This document shows positions 1-5,486 of a stretch of 5,486 nt of DNA, piece after piece (positions within the stretch are counted from its first letter, which is position 1; each line of letters starts with the position of its first letter). The notes under the pieces were generated by a model that was not told the DNA's origin, did not search any database, and saw nothing but the letters and a program-made list of their open reading frames with translations. Source of the DNA: Verrucomicrobiota bacterium (GTDB taxonomy: Bacteria; Verrucomicrobiota; Verrucomicrobiia; Chthoniobacterales; Xiphinematobacteraceae). The position numbers were made by a program, and so were the translations under genes. Where the stretch lies: assembly GCA_003176035.1 (NCBI GenBank), contig PSRL01000182.1, positions 1 to 5,486 of the forward strand. Reading direction: 5' to 3'.

Positions 1-141
1 CGCCTCGCCAGGATCTATTACCGTTTAGGCATGGTCGAGCTTGCGAAGGAGCAGGAACGCCTTCGCGCGGAAGCCGACCGCAAGGCGAATGCCGAGATCG
101 AGCGTCGATATGCCTCCGTGCTTGGGTTCGTTGTAAGGTGA
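1..141 (+). CDS. C-terminal fragment of a TPR-like protein (5' end outside the window)
   Basis: Reading frame 1 is open from the first base to a TGA at 139-141 and encodes the last 46 residues of a larger protein. The start ARIYYRLGMVELAKEQ resembles the second half of a tetratricopeptide repeat (small and aromatic residues at helix-packing positions, then Gly and Ala). A charged helix rich in Glu, Arg, Lys and Ala follows at about residues 14-37, which could extend the TPR solenoid or form a short coiled coil. The final residues (SVLGFVVR) are hydrophobic. TPR proteins usually serve as protein-protein scaffolds; the specific role cannot be read from this fragment. It converges on the minus-strand secreted-protein gene. 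No plus-strand U-tract follows it, so its own terminator is not evident. The open frame and clean stop support it as coding; the TPR assignment is moderate. Confidence 0.6.
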   Translation, partial: RLARIYYRLGMVELAKEQERLRAEADRKANAEIERRYASVLGFVVR

Positions 142-164
142 GACCGCTTGACTCAAGCTTCCCC

Positions 165-209
165 AAAAAGAAAATGCCCGCCAGATGCCTTGGCAATCTG
201 ACGGGCATT
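165..209 (-). terminator. Intrinsic terminator of the small secreted protein gene
   Basis: An inverted repeat pairs 173-186 (AATGCCCGCCAGAT) with 196-209 (ATCTGACGGGCATT). In the minus-strand RNA all 14 positions pair, with 181/201 becoming a G-U wobble; in the plus-strand RNA that position is a C-A mismatch. On the minus strand the stem runs straight into TTTTCTTTTT (174 down to 165). The hairpin starts 17 bases after the stop codon of the upstream minus-strand gene. The U-tract on one side and the wobble polarity both indicate that it acts on minus-strand transcription. Confidence 0.88.
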
Positions 210-226
210 CGGGGCTCACTCATTTC

Positions 227-565
227 TCAATTGCCCACAGGAGCTGCCTGCTCAGAAGGCGTGCCCGCGAAGACGAGCTTGGTTTTCGTTCCACCGAGCC
301 GGATCTCAGCAATCTGGCCATTTACATATTTGACAGTAGTAGATGAGACTTTCTTGTCTAAGTCTTCCACTTTGACATTCGCTTCAGTCTTGACTTTGCC
401 CTGCCTCAAGATTGCCTTATCACCTTCCACCTGCAGCTTGTATTCTCCCGCTTTGAGTTCAGAACCGTTGACCACTCCTGGTGCATAGAGAGTGACTTGA
501 TAGGAACCAGCCGCACTAGCTACCATGAGACCAACAGTTGCAAATGCAAACAACATCTTTTTCAC
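227..565 (-). CDS. Small secreted protein of unknown function (acidobacterial type)
   Basis: This encodes 112 residues. The N-terminus is a clear signal peptide: Lys2-Lys3, a hydrophobic core at residues 4-16, and small residues ASAAGS at 16-21 suited to signal peptidase I cleavage. The mature part, about 92 residues, alternates polar and hydrophobic positions in a way that suggests a small beta-rich domain. It includes VVNGSELKAGEYKLQV at 31-46, a Lys-rich strand region at 49-72, and IRLGGTKTKLVF at 88-99. I recall similar short secreted proteins with an 'LKxGEYKL ... EIRLGGTKTKLVF' pattern from Acidobacteriota, but I know no assigned function. There are no cysteines, so no disulfides or lipidation. 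The start is GTG at 565: the GAGGAG at 574-579 lies 8 bases upstream, while the in-frame ATG at 556-554 would be 17 bases away and would lose both lysines. The gene has its own promoter-like site and terminator, so it is probably monocistronic. Confidence 0.85.
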   Translation of the reverse strand: MKKMLFAFATVGLMVASAAGSYQVTLYAPGVVNGSELKAGEYKLQVEGDKAILRQGKVKTEANVKVEDLDKKVSSTTVKYVNGQIAEIRLGGTKTKLVFAGTPSEQAAPVGN

Positions 566-573
566 TTTGAGTT

Positions 574-579
574 CTCCTC
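574..579 (-). promoter_or_regulatory. Ribosome binding site that fixes the GTG start at 565
   Basis: The minus strand reads GAGGAG, then 8 bases, then GTG. This is near-consensus Shine-Dalgarno spacing for the GTG start of the small secreted protein and too far (17 bases) from the internal ATG at 556. Confidence 0.8.
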
Positions 580-606
580 GATTGAATTGGCTACTTACAC
601 CTACAC

Positions 607-632
607 ATACGAATAACAGAGCAATTTGTTCC
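607..632 (-). promoter_or_regulatory. Candidate ECF-sigma-type promoter for the small secreted protein
   Basis: On the minus strand GGAAC (632-628) is followed by exactly 16 bases (627-612) and then CGTAT (611-607). Many group IV (extracytoplasmic function) sigma factors recognise a GGAAC-like -35 element and a CGT-containing -10 element with about this spacing. Initiation would fall near 600, giving a leader of about 35 bases that contains the ribosome binding site. The match was found by eye in an AT-rich spacer, so chance remains possible; I saw no equally good sigma-70 pair at a suitable distance. Confidence 0.4.
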
Positions 633-676
633 TAAACTTCGCAAATTTTTGTGGTGTTCGATTGTGGGATTTATTC

Positions 677-692
677 GTCCCGAATCCGGGAC
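677..692 (-). other. Short GC-rich hairpin in the spacer after tpx
   Basis: GTCCCG (677-682) and CGGGAC (687-692) form a perfect 6-bp stem with a 4-base loop. It lies about 75 bases past the tpx stop on the transcribed strand and upstream of the candidate promoter at 607-632. No U-tract follows on either strand, so it is not a canonical intrinsic terminator. It could trim or stabilise the 3' end of the operon mRNA. Confidence 0.35.
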
Positions 693-723
693 AGTTGAGG
701 GAGAGAGGAGTATTTGGGGCGAA

Positions 724-753
724 CCCTCCCAACTCTGGGGTGAGCCGGGAGGG
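724..753 (-). terminator. Possible operon-end hairpin after tpx (no U-tract)
   Basis: CCCTCCC (724-730) and GGGAGGG (747-753) form a 7-bp GC-only stem around a 16-base loop, in which CTC/GAG (733-735 and 742-744) can add a small inner stem. It starts 12 bases after the tpx stop codon, where an operon terminator is expected. No run of U follows it on the minus strand, so termination may be weak or factor-dependent, or the hairpin may protect the mRNA 3' end. Confidence 0.4.
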
Positions 754-765
754 CAATTCGGCTGC

Positions 766-1278
766 CTACTGCGCGAGGGATCTAGCGACGTTCAATGCAG
801 AATCGTAATCGGGGTGGTTTGCGACTTCCTTGACATACTCAATGTGCCGAAGCTTGTTGTCCTTGTCGACGACAAAAATAGCGCGACTTTCGATGCGCAG
901 CTCTTTGATCAGCGTTCCATACTGCTCGCCAAACGAGCCGCTCTTGTGATCGGAAAGCATTTTTATTTTGTCGATGCCATAAGCGCCGCACCAACGCTTT
1001 TGGGCGAAAGGAAGATCCATGCTGACCGTATAAATATCAACTCCAGGCAGCTTGGTGGCTTCTTCATTGAAGCGGCGTGTTTGAGCATCGCACACCGGCG
1101 TATCGAGCGATGGAACTACGCTGAAGATGCGGACTGACTGCCCTGTCTTTTCGAGATTGACCGGCTGAAGGGTGTCGCTCACTACGTCGAAATCGGGAGC
1201 CTTGTCACCCTCATGTAACTCAGGTCCGATAAGTGTCAGCGGGTTTCCGCGCATAGTTGTTGCTCCGGGTCTTTCCAT
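766..1278 (-). CDS. tpx: Thiol peroxidase Tpx (atypical 2-Cys peroxiredoxin)
   Basis: This 170-residue protein reduces hydrogen peroxide and organic hydroperoxides in the cytoplasm, normally being recycled by thioredoxin. It aligns along its length with the Tpx family. The N-terminal strand contains MRGNPLTLIG (9-18). The active site PSLDTPVC (56-63) provides the catalytic Thr60 and the peroxidatic Cys63. DLPFAQKRWCG (88-98) is the Tpx signature with the resolving Cys97. Arg132 in ESRAIFVVD matches the conserved catalytic arginine. These are the only two cysteines, and the length is normal for the family. The start is ATG at 1278, because AAGGAG at 1284-1289 lies 5 bases upstream; an upstream in-frame TTG at 1293 would overlap that ribosome binding site. 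The gene begins 24 bases after the YyaL-type gene and is probably the last in its operon, with no obvious promoter of its own in the gap. Confidence 0.96.
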   Translation of the reverse strand: MERPGATTMRGNPLTLIGPELHEGDKAPDFDVVSDTLQPVNLEKTGQSVRIFSVVPSLDTPVCDAQTRRFNEEATKLPGVDIYTVSMDLPFAQKRWCGAYGIDKIKMLSDHKSGSFGEQYGTLIKELRIESRAIFVVDKDNKLRHIEYVKEVANHPDYDSALNVARSLAQ

Positions 1279-1283
1279 TTTTT

Positions 1284-1289
1284 CTCCTT
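1284..1289 (-). promoter_or_regulatory. Ribosome binding site of tpx
   Basis: The minus strand reads AAGGAG, then five A residues, then ATG at 1278. This near-perfect site selects the ATG over the in-frame TTG at 1293, which would add five residues and place the Shine-Dalgarno inside the coding sequence. Confidence 0.88.
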
Positions 1290-1302
1290 TCAATTTAATC
1301 TG

Positions 1303-3369
1303 TTATTGTAACAAGCGGTCGAACTGTTTTATGTCCGTAGTGGGCAATTGACACGCAAAGTTCTCACAAACATAGGCTGTAGTCTGATCATTGATTTGTT
1401 TCATTTGCGTGACTTCGGGAACGAGCTGTGCGAGCCGGGCGTAGTCCTTGTCTGTATCTGCCAAGATCAGTGTAGTCGCGGGCAGAAATCTCGTCCGCAA
1501 AACCTTAATGAATGCGCGTGTTTGTTCGCTGTGGCGCTCGCCGGCCAATATAATTTGCCTTGTGGGTGAGAGATACTCGTCCAGGCCGGCCAGCATTTGA
1601 GGAACAGCTACAGGCTGTTGCGAAATGCGCGCCGCCAAACCACCCAGAGTTCGTTCCACCGCTGTTTGAAATTCTGCGCTATTGGTTAGCCGCGCGAGAC
1701 GGAGCAAGTTGAGCAGTGCAACCGAGTTGCCGGAGGGTTCCGCACCGTCGTAATCGTCTTTCATACGGATGACCAGAGTCTCATCTCCTGGCGCCGTGCT
1801 GAAAAACCCGCCATTCTCGCGATCCTCAAATAGGGCCATCATTTCTCGGGTCAGCGAAATTGCGAGATCGAGATCGCGTACGTCAAATTCAGTCTCATAC
1901 ATGTCCAGCATTGCTTCGGTGAAGAATGCATAATCATCGAGAAAACCGGGGATCGCTGCCGTGCCCTCACGGTAACGTCTTAGCAATGTTCCCGCTGAAT
2001 CGTTGTACATTTTTGTGACGACAAAATCGGCGGCGCGGCGGGCGGCTTTAGCATAGCGCTCGTCATCAAGAACCTGCGCTGCTTTCGCGAAGGCCGATAT
2101 CATGAGCCCGTTCCAGGCCGTGAGGATCTTGTCATCGAGATGAGGCCGGACTCGCTTGGAGCGATATTCAAGCAGTATCCCGATTGACTTCGCCAGATCG
2201 GGATGTTGGATGTCTTTGGCCAGATAAAGGATGTTCTTCCCGCTGAACTCCTGATGAGGATCTTGCAGAACGTTTCCTTCCGATCTCACGCCATACCGTT
2301 CTGCGAACTTTGCAGCCGCGGGGTGACCGAGCAAACCATCGATCTCCTGGCGGGTCCAAACATAAAACGCGCCTTCACCCTTGTCATGAGGATGCGCGGG
2401 ATCGATTACGCTGTCCGCATCTTCGGCCGAATAGAAGCCGCCTTGGGGATCAGTCATGTCACGCAGAACGTAATCCAGGGTTTTGCGCGCCGTATCGGCA
2501 AAAAAGCTGTCACGGGTAATCTGAAATGCTTCGAGATATGAAATGGCAAGCTGGGCCTGATCGTAAAGCATTTTTTCAAAGTGCGGCAGGAACCAGCGCT
2601 CATCGACAGAGTAGCGATGAAAACCTCCGCCGATCTGATCATTCATGCCGCCTTCGGCCATGGCCCGCAACGTTTTCAGCGACATCTCCAGCGCTTCCTC
2701 GTTATGGGTGTGTTTCCAGTAACGGAAAAGAAAATTGAAAACCGAAGGACGCGGGAATTTTGGTGCGCTTCCGAATCCACCATGGGCTGAATCGAAAGTC
2801 CGCCGGAAATATTGATAAGCGGAGTCGAGGATCGCGTAGTCCAGGGTTCGCACGCTCGATTTATCCGAGTCTGCGTATTCCTTCAGCCGTTCGAGCACTC
2901 CCGCCGCCGATTCTTCAATGCGGCTGCGATCGTTTTGCCATGCTTGCGCAAGCGATTGCAGAACTGTCATGAATCCGGGACGGCCATATTGATTTCCCGG
3001 CGGAAAGTACGTGCCCCCGTAAAACGGTTTCAGCGCTGGCGTCAAAAAGACGGACATGGGCCAACCGCCGCTGCCTGTAGTCGCCTGCACGAAATGCATG
3101 TAGATGCGATCGACGTCGGGGCGCTCTTCACGGTCCACTTTGACGGGTATGAAATGAGCGTTCAAAAGTTCCGCAATGCGCTCGTTTTCGAATGACTCGC
3201 GTTCCATGACATGGCACCAATGGCATGTGGAGTAGCCGATCGACAAGAAGATCGGCTTGTTCTCGCTGCGCGCTTTGTCGAACGCTTCATCGCCCCAGGG
3301 ATACCAGTCCACGGGATTGTTCGCGTGCTGCAAAAGATACGGGCTTTTTTCGGTCGCGAGGTGGTTCAC
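1303..3369 (-). CDS. YyaL/SSP411 (DUF255) thioredoxin-fold protein with barrel domain
   Basis: This 688-residue protein belongs to the widespread YyaL / spermatogenesis-associated protein 20 family, whose biochemical role is not established. Residues 1-165 are the DUF255 thioredoxin-like domain: SPYLLQHANNPVDWYPW (9-25), the redox motif CHWC (49-52), VDREERPDVD (78-87) and GGWPMSVFLTP (101-111). Residues from about 175 to 600 resemble an (alpha/alpha)6 barrel like those of glycosidases and epimerases, with GGFGSAPKFPRPS (197-209), GGGFHRYSVD (247-256), WFLPHFEKMLYDQ (259-271), DDKILTAWNGLM (412-423) and PSGNSVALLNLLRL (545-558). The C-terminus carries CENFAC (668-673), giving four cysteines in two pairs. 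Length is normal for the family. No signal peptide is visible, so it is probably cytoplasmic. The GTG start at 3369 gives the conserved family N-terminus but lacks a clear Shine-Dalgarno. It starts 32 bases after the upstream gene and ends 24 bases before tpx, which suggests cotranscription. Family assignment is very sure; function is not. Confidence 0.94.
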   Translation of the reverse strand: MNHLATEKSPYLLQHANNPVDWYPWGDEAFDKARSENKPIFLSIGYSTCHWCHVMERESFENERIAELLNAHFIPVKVDREERPDVDRIYMHFVQATTGSGGWPMSVFLTPALKPFYGGTYFPPGNQYGRPGFMTVLQSLAQAWQNDRSRIEESAAGVLERLKEYADSDKSSVRTLDYAILDSAYQYFRRTFDSAHGGFGSAPKFPRPSVFNFLFRYWKHTHNEEALEMSLKTLRAMAEGGMNDQIGGGFHRYSVDERWFLPHFEKMLYDQAQLAISYLEAFQITRDSFFADTARKTLDYVLRDMTDPQGGFYSAEDADSVIDPAHPHDKGEGAFYVWTRQEIDGLLGHPAAAKFAERYGVRSEGNVLQDPHQEFSGKNILYLAKDIQHPDLAKSIGILLEYRSKRVRPHLDDKILTAWNGLMISAFAKAAQVLDDERYAKAARRAADFVVTKMYNDSAGTLLRRYREGTAAIPGFLDDYAFFTEAMLDMYETEFDVRDLDLAISLTREMMALFEDRENGGFFSTAPGDETLVIRMKDDYDGAEPSGNSVALLNLLRLARLTNSAEFQTAVERTLGGLAARISQQPVAVPQMLAGLDEYLSPTRQIILAGERHSEQTRAFIKVLRTRFLPATTLILADTDKDYARLAQLVPEVTQMKQINDQTTAYVCENFACQLPTTDIKQFDRLLQ

Positions 3370-3401
3370 TTGTACCAGTGTAGGTGGTAGGCAAACGGAG
3401 C

Positions 3402-4976
3402 TTACTTCTGAATTTCTACTGACCGGATCGGATAATCGGGCAAGAGGAGAACATCCGCACCTGAACTCTGAATGTCGGCCTCCGTAGGCGGATTGTCACG
3501 ATAGAACCGGGCGCGAGCATGAGGGAAATAATAATGCAGAACTGGACCGTCGGATGCGTAAACAAGAATTGTTTTATCTGTCCAACCATGTTCCTTTATG
3601 TAATTGACCAGTTCTAAATTGCGAGGATAAGGAATCGCAGGATGTGCATGCAATTGATAAAACATCGAAATTGCCAGAGCAGAGGTCAAGGCGATGGAAG
3701 CGGGATAGGCTAATTTCGGTTTCCAGGTCCATAAGGCCGCAACGATTACCACGCCTGCGAAGACGTCCAGCGCCGGTTGAAACGGAAGGGCATACCGCAG
3801 CTGGCCGGTTTTTATCCGCAGCGTGGCCAGAATCATTACAAAGGCAAAAATTAGAAAAGGATACATCGGCCGCACTCGCCGCCTTAGGTCACGATCAGCG
3901 CAATAGATACCAAACGCAAGAATAATAAGTATCCATTCCACTGGCGAGGTAAAAAAACGCTTGGCCCAGGTCTCAGTGAAGGTCTCGCCGCCCCAAACGC
4001 CTTTATTGTGCGCGCCAAGGTACGCCATGAATAAGTATGACTTTACGATTGAAAGCTTAAGAAGCGATCCAGGCCAGGTAACCAGGAGTGTGATTATCAG
4101 AACAGCGAGCGAACGCACTACTAACGGCCAATTCCAATTCATCCGTTTTCGCTCCACCACGCCAACGATTAACAGCGTGAATACCAGGACGAATGCGACC
4201 TCCAGAGTAGAAATTGCCAAGCCCGCGAACACTACTGCAAGGTACCAATAGCGTGTCTTGCCGGTGACAATGACTTTAGCCAATGCAATGAGTGCGCCAA
4301 GATAGAACAGCGCGAAAAGTTTATGCGGCGCCAGTTCCGGAGTTAAAAACATCGCACTGCTGAATGCAAATAGCGAAACCGCAACCAGTGCCGCCGCTTT
4401 ACCCATCTGGCCAGGGACGAGCCAAGTCAGGCCAATGTATACCAGCGCGATAGCAAGAATTGCAATAAAGAGTAGAGCTGAGCGAGTTCCTTTCTCATCC
4501 AGATGCAAATTGGTTACGGGAATCAGTGCAAAGAAATAAGTCAATCCATGCCAGTGGCGGTAAAACAGAATATCGCCGGAATTTCGGATTAATTCCGATA
4601 AACCGGCGCGTTCCGTGGAACTGCCTCCCCGTTCCAGACCTAAATGTATGAATTCCGGCAACGGAAGAGTTGGCGTTTCGGTGTAGTTCGTAAGTAGGCC
4701 CTGCGAGGAGGCAAACATATAATCCGCCTCATCGTAGGCGTACATCTCTGCTGTGACATTTGAGAACGCAACTGTAAGGAAGAGAACCTCAATAACTACC
4801 AGGAGGGCGAAATAGAGGAACCAGTCTCTTGCGTAGGAACCGTAAGCCGGGCTATCCGCAAAATAGCCGGAGTCGAAGAGCTGCCGCTCCTTCGCCCGGC
4901 GCTGCTCGACGTCGGGCATGCCAGGAAGCATTAGTTTATCATGACGGCGTGCGCCAACGTATTCCGCACGGGCCAC
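3402..4976 (-). CDS. Polytopic GT-C-type glycosyltransferase-like membrane protein
   Basis: This encodes up to 524 residues. A basic, hydrophilic N-terminus of about 50 residues leads into a first membrane segment at 51-72. An external loop then carries Asp82-Glu83 in YDEADYM, the place where GT-C enzymes (PMT/ArnT-like) keep their catalytic acidic pair. Further membrane segments lie roughly at 145-155, 165-186, 192-212, 216-236, 242-275 (probably two), 286-302, 345-360, 371-386, 403-417 and 422-440. RYALPFQPALDVFAG (394-408) resembles the late Arg-Tyr-leucine-proline motif of PMT_2-type proteins. The last 80 residues are a soluble tail, probably periplasmic. Such enzymes transfer sugars from polyprenyl-phosphate donors to lipids or proteins; donor and acceptor cannot be read here. 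The start is uncertain: GTG at 4976 follows an in-frame TGA directly, and ATGs at 4931 (residue 16) and 4919 (residue 20) are alternatives; none has a good ribosome binding site. It is the first gene of the probable operon. Confidence 0.78.
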   Translation of the reverse strand: MARAEYVGARRHDKLMLPGMPDVEQRRAKERQLFDSGYFADSPAYGSYARDWFLYFALLVVIEVLFLTVAFSNVTAEMYAYDEADYMFASSQGLLTNYTETPTLPLPEFIHLGLERGGSSTERAGLSELIRNSGDILFYRHWHGLTYFFALIPVTNLHLDEKGTRSALLFIAILAIALVYIGLTWLVPGQMGKAAALVAVSLFAFSSAMFLTPELAPHKLFALFYLGALIALAKVIVTGKTRYWYLAVVFAGLAISTLEVAFVLVFTLLIVGVVERKRMNWNWPLVVRSLAVLIITLLVTWPGSLLKLSIVKSYLFMAYLGAHNKGVWGGETFTETWAKRFFTSPVEWILIILAFGIYCADRDLRRRVRPMYPFLIFAFVMILATLRIKTGQLRYALPFQPALDVFAGVVIVAALWTWKPKLAYPASIALTSALAISMFYQLHAHPAIPYPRNLELVNYIKEHGWTDKTILVYASDGPVLHYYFPHARARFYRDNPPTEADIQSSGADVLLLPDYPIRSVEIQK

Positions 4977-5004
4977 TCACTCACGGTCGTGGTTTGCTAT
5001 GAAA

Positions 5005-5044
5005 AACAAACAGAACTGCGTTGCCGGGGTCAAGCGTACGCTTG
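5005..5044 (-). promoter_or_regulatory. Perfect 14-base palindrome abutting a possible promoter
   Basis: CAAGCGTACGCTTG at 5031-5044 is a perfect palindrome, the size of a typical dimeric-repressor operator. On the minus strand its last bases form part of TTGACC (5033-5028), a good -35 match, followed 17 bases later by TTTGTT (5010-5005), a poor -10. This lies 28-68 bases upstream of the GTG at 4976, so it is positioned to drive and control the three-gene operon. The palindrome is certain; promoter and operator function are inference, weakened by the -10 mismatch. Confidence 0.3.
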
Positions 5045-5092
5045 CTTACGCGCGCGGTTCCTTGCTGGCGGCCCGGCGTTTTCATCATTGCC

Positions 5093-5118
5093 GGTGAGCG
5101 TCCGCCGCTCATCAGCGG
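5093..5118 (-). other. Overlapping hairpins downstream of the DUF1552-like gene
   Basis: Two mutually exclusive stems share this stretch: TGAGCG (5095-5100) with CGCTCA (5106-5111) around a 5-base loop, and CCGCT (5105-5109) with AGCGG (5114-5118) around a 4-base loop. They sit about 40 bases past the stop of the right-edge gene on the transcribed strand, where a 3' end would be expected. No U-tract follows, so a role in termination is only possible. The rest of the 180-base spacer holds the palindrome at 5031-5044 and nothing else I can support. Confidence 0.3.
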
Positions 5119-5156
5119 ATTCAGTCGAGGCTGTATTTATTTCTGAAAACGTGTAC

Positions 5157-5486
5157 CTAGGTGTAGATGCCGCGCAGAGGCGATTCGGCGCTGGGGAAAT
5201 TTGAAAGGTTTGCCCCCATTGTCTTATTGGCCACGGCGAGATACAACTCCGCGACAGTACCGGTTGTGCGGGTGTGCAAACCGGTTTTCAATCCGCCCGA
5301 ATGTCCTGCCACGATCAGAGACATTCCGTTATTCTTGTGCTCGTTGGCCTCAGCGTGCTCGTGCACATAGACAAGCGTTGTACGATCAAGCAGATTGCCA
5401 TCGCCTTCCGACGTCGATTTCAGCTTCGCAAGAAGGTAGGCGAACTCCTCGATATGCCAGCGGCAGATGTCGCGCATGATGCGCTG
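5157..5486 (-). CDS. DUF1552-like protein, C-terminal fragment (5' end outside the window)
   Basis: The minus-strand frame is open from the window edge to a TAG at 5159-5157 and gives 109 residues; the frame continues upstream of the first in-frame ATG (5477) as QRI, so that ATG is not the start. The pattern matches the C-terminal part of DUF1552 (HXXSHH-motif) proteins: a helix ICRWHIEEFAYLLAKLKS, then GNLLDRTTLVYV (a buried strand), a polar His/Asn-rich turn HEHAEANEHKN, the strand SLIVAGHSGGLKTGLH, and a late helix VAELYLAVANKTMG. These proteins are usually exported, often by Tat, and are common in Planctomycetes, Myxococcota and Acidobacteriota beside DUF1592/DUF1588 cytochrome-type genes; their reaction is unknown. 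The segment normally ending in a metal-site-like His cluster is here HEHAEANEH. The N-terminus and its signal peptide lie outside, so export cannot be checked. A related sulfatase-like family such as DUF1501 is the main alternative. Confidence 0.68.
   Translation of the reverse strand, partial: QRIMRDICRWHIEEFAYLLAKLKSTSEGDGNLLDRTTLVYVHEHAEANEHKNNGMSLIVAGHSGGLKTGLHTRTTGTVAELYLAVANKTMGANLSNFPSAESPLRGIYT

Noticed and set aside
25..219. A 64-codon minus-strand frame overlapping the TPR fragment
   Set aside because: Its start lies within the terminator stem of the upstream gene and it is antisense to the better supported plus-strand coding end; no motif is visible.
138..488. A 116-codon plus-strand open frame across the terminator and the secreted-protein gene
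   Set aside because: It runs through the terminator stem and lies antisense to a gene with signal peptide, ribosome binding site and promoter-like site; the translation shows no family features.
649..1137. A 162-codon plus-strand open frame antisense to tpx
   Set aside because: Tpx on the opposite strand has full family conservation and catalytic residues. The antisense translation has no recognisable domain and no clear ribosome binding site, so it is a shadow.
2203..3195. Several plus-strand frames of 70-127 codons inside the YyaL-type gene
   Set aside because: All are antisense to conserved YyaL-family sequence and have compositions expected from reading such a gene backwards.
4941..5204. 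An 87-codon plus-strand frame in the right-hand spacer
   Set aside because: It overlaps the starts and ends of two better supported minus-strand genes, lacks a ribosome binding site and has low-complexity, Ala/Arg/Ser-rich content typical of noncoding GC-rich DNA.
5157..5477. Treating the right-edge gene as a complete 106-residue protein starting at the ATG at 5477
   Set aside because: The frame stays open beyond that ATG to the window edge, and the sequence matches only the C-terminal part of a much larger family, so it is a truncated view of a longer gene.
1..5486. A defence island, mobile element, CRISPR array or other novel multi-gene system
   Set aside because: I saw no transposase, integrase, nuclease, toxin-antitoxin pair, regularly spaced repeat or terminal inverted repeat; the genes belong to ordinary housekeeping or envelope families.

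Overview
The window looks like ordinary chromosomal DNA from a free-living bacterium of moderate GC content. The small secreted protein at the left and the DUF1552-like fragment at the right suggest Acidobacteriota. This placement rests on recalled family resemblance, not on a marker gene. I see no rRNA, tRNA, CRISPR array, transposase, phage gene or integration scar.

Layout, left to right: (1) bases 1-141 hold the last 46 codons of a plus-strand gene with a TPR-like C-terminus. (2) It converges on a minus-strand gene for a small secreted protein (565 to 227, GTG start). That gene forms a compact unit with an ECF-sigma-like promoter (GGAAC-N16-CGTAT), a good ribosome binding site and a strong intrinsic terminator lying between the two converging genes. 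(3) A 200-base spacer with two GC-rich hairpins follows. (4) Three closely spaced minus-strand genes come next, in transcription order: a polytopic GT-C-type glycosyltransferase-like protein (start near 4976), a 688-residue YyaL/SSP411-type thioredoxin-fold protein (3369 to 1303), and an atypical 2-Cys peroxiredoxin Tpx (1278 to 766). The gaps of 32 and 24 bases suggest one operon. (5) A 180-base spacer contains a perfect 14-base palindrome next to a possible -35 box. (6) The right edge holds the 3' end of a minus-strand DUF1552-like gene.

The two downstream operon genes share a thiol-redox theme. Tpx removes peroxides using a cysteine pair. The YyaL-type protein carries a thioredoxin-like CxxC, a C-terminal CX4C pair and no other cysteines, joined to a barrel domain resembling a glycosidase. 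The upstream gene probably uses a lipid-linked sugar donor at the membrane. A shared job for all three is only an inference. I found no convincing evidence of a wholly new system. The most useful leads are the operon linkage, the paired cysteines of the YyaL protein, the ECF-like promoter and the palindrome in the right-hand spacer.
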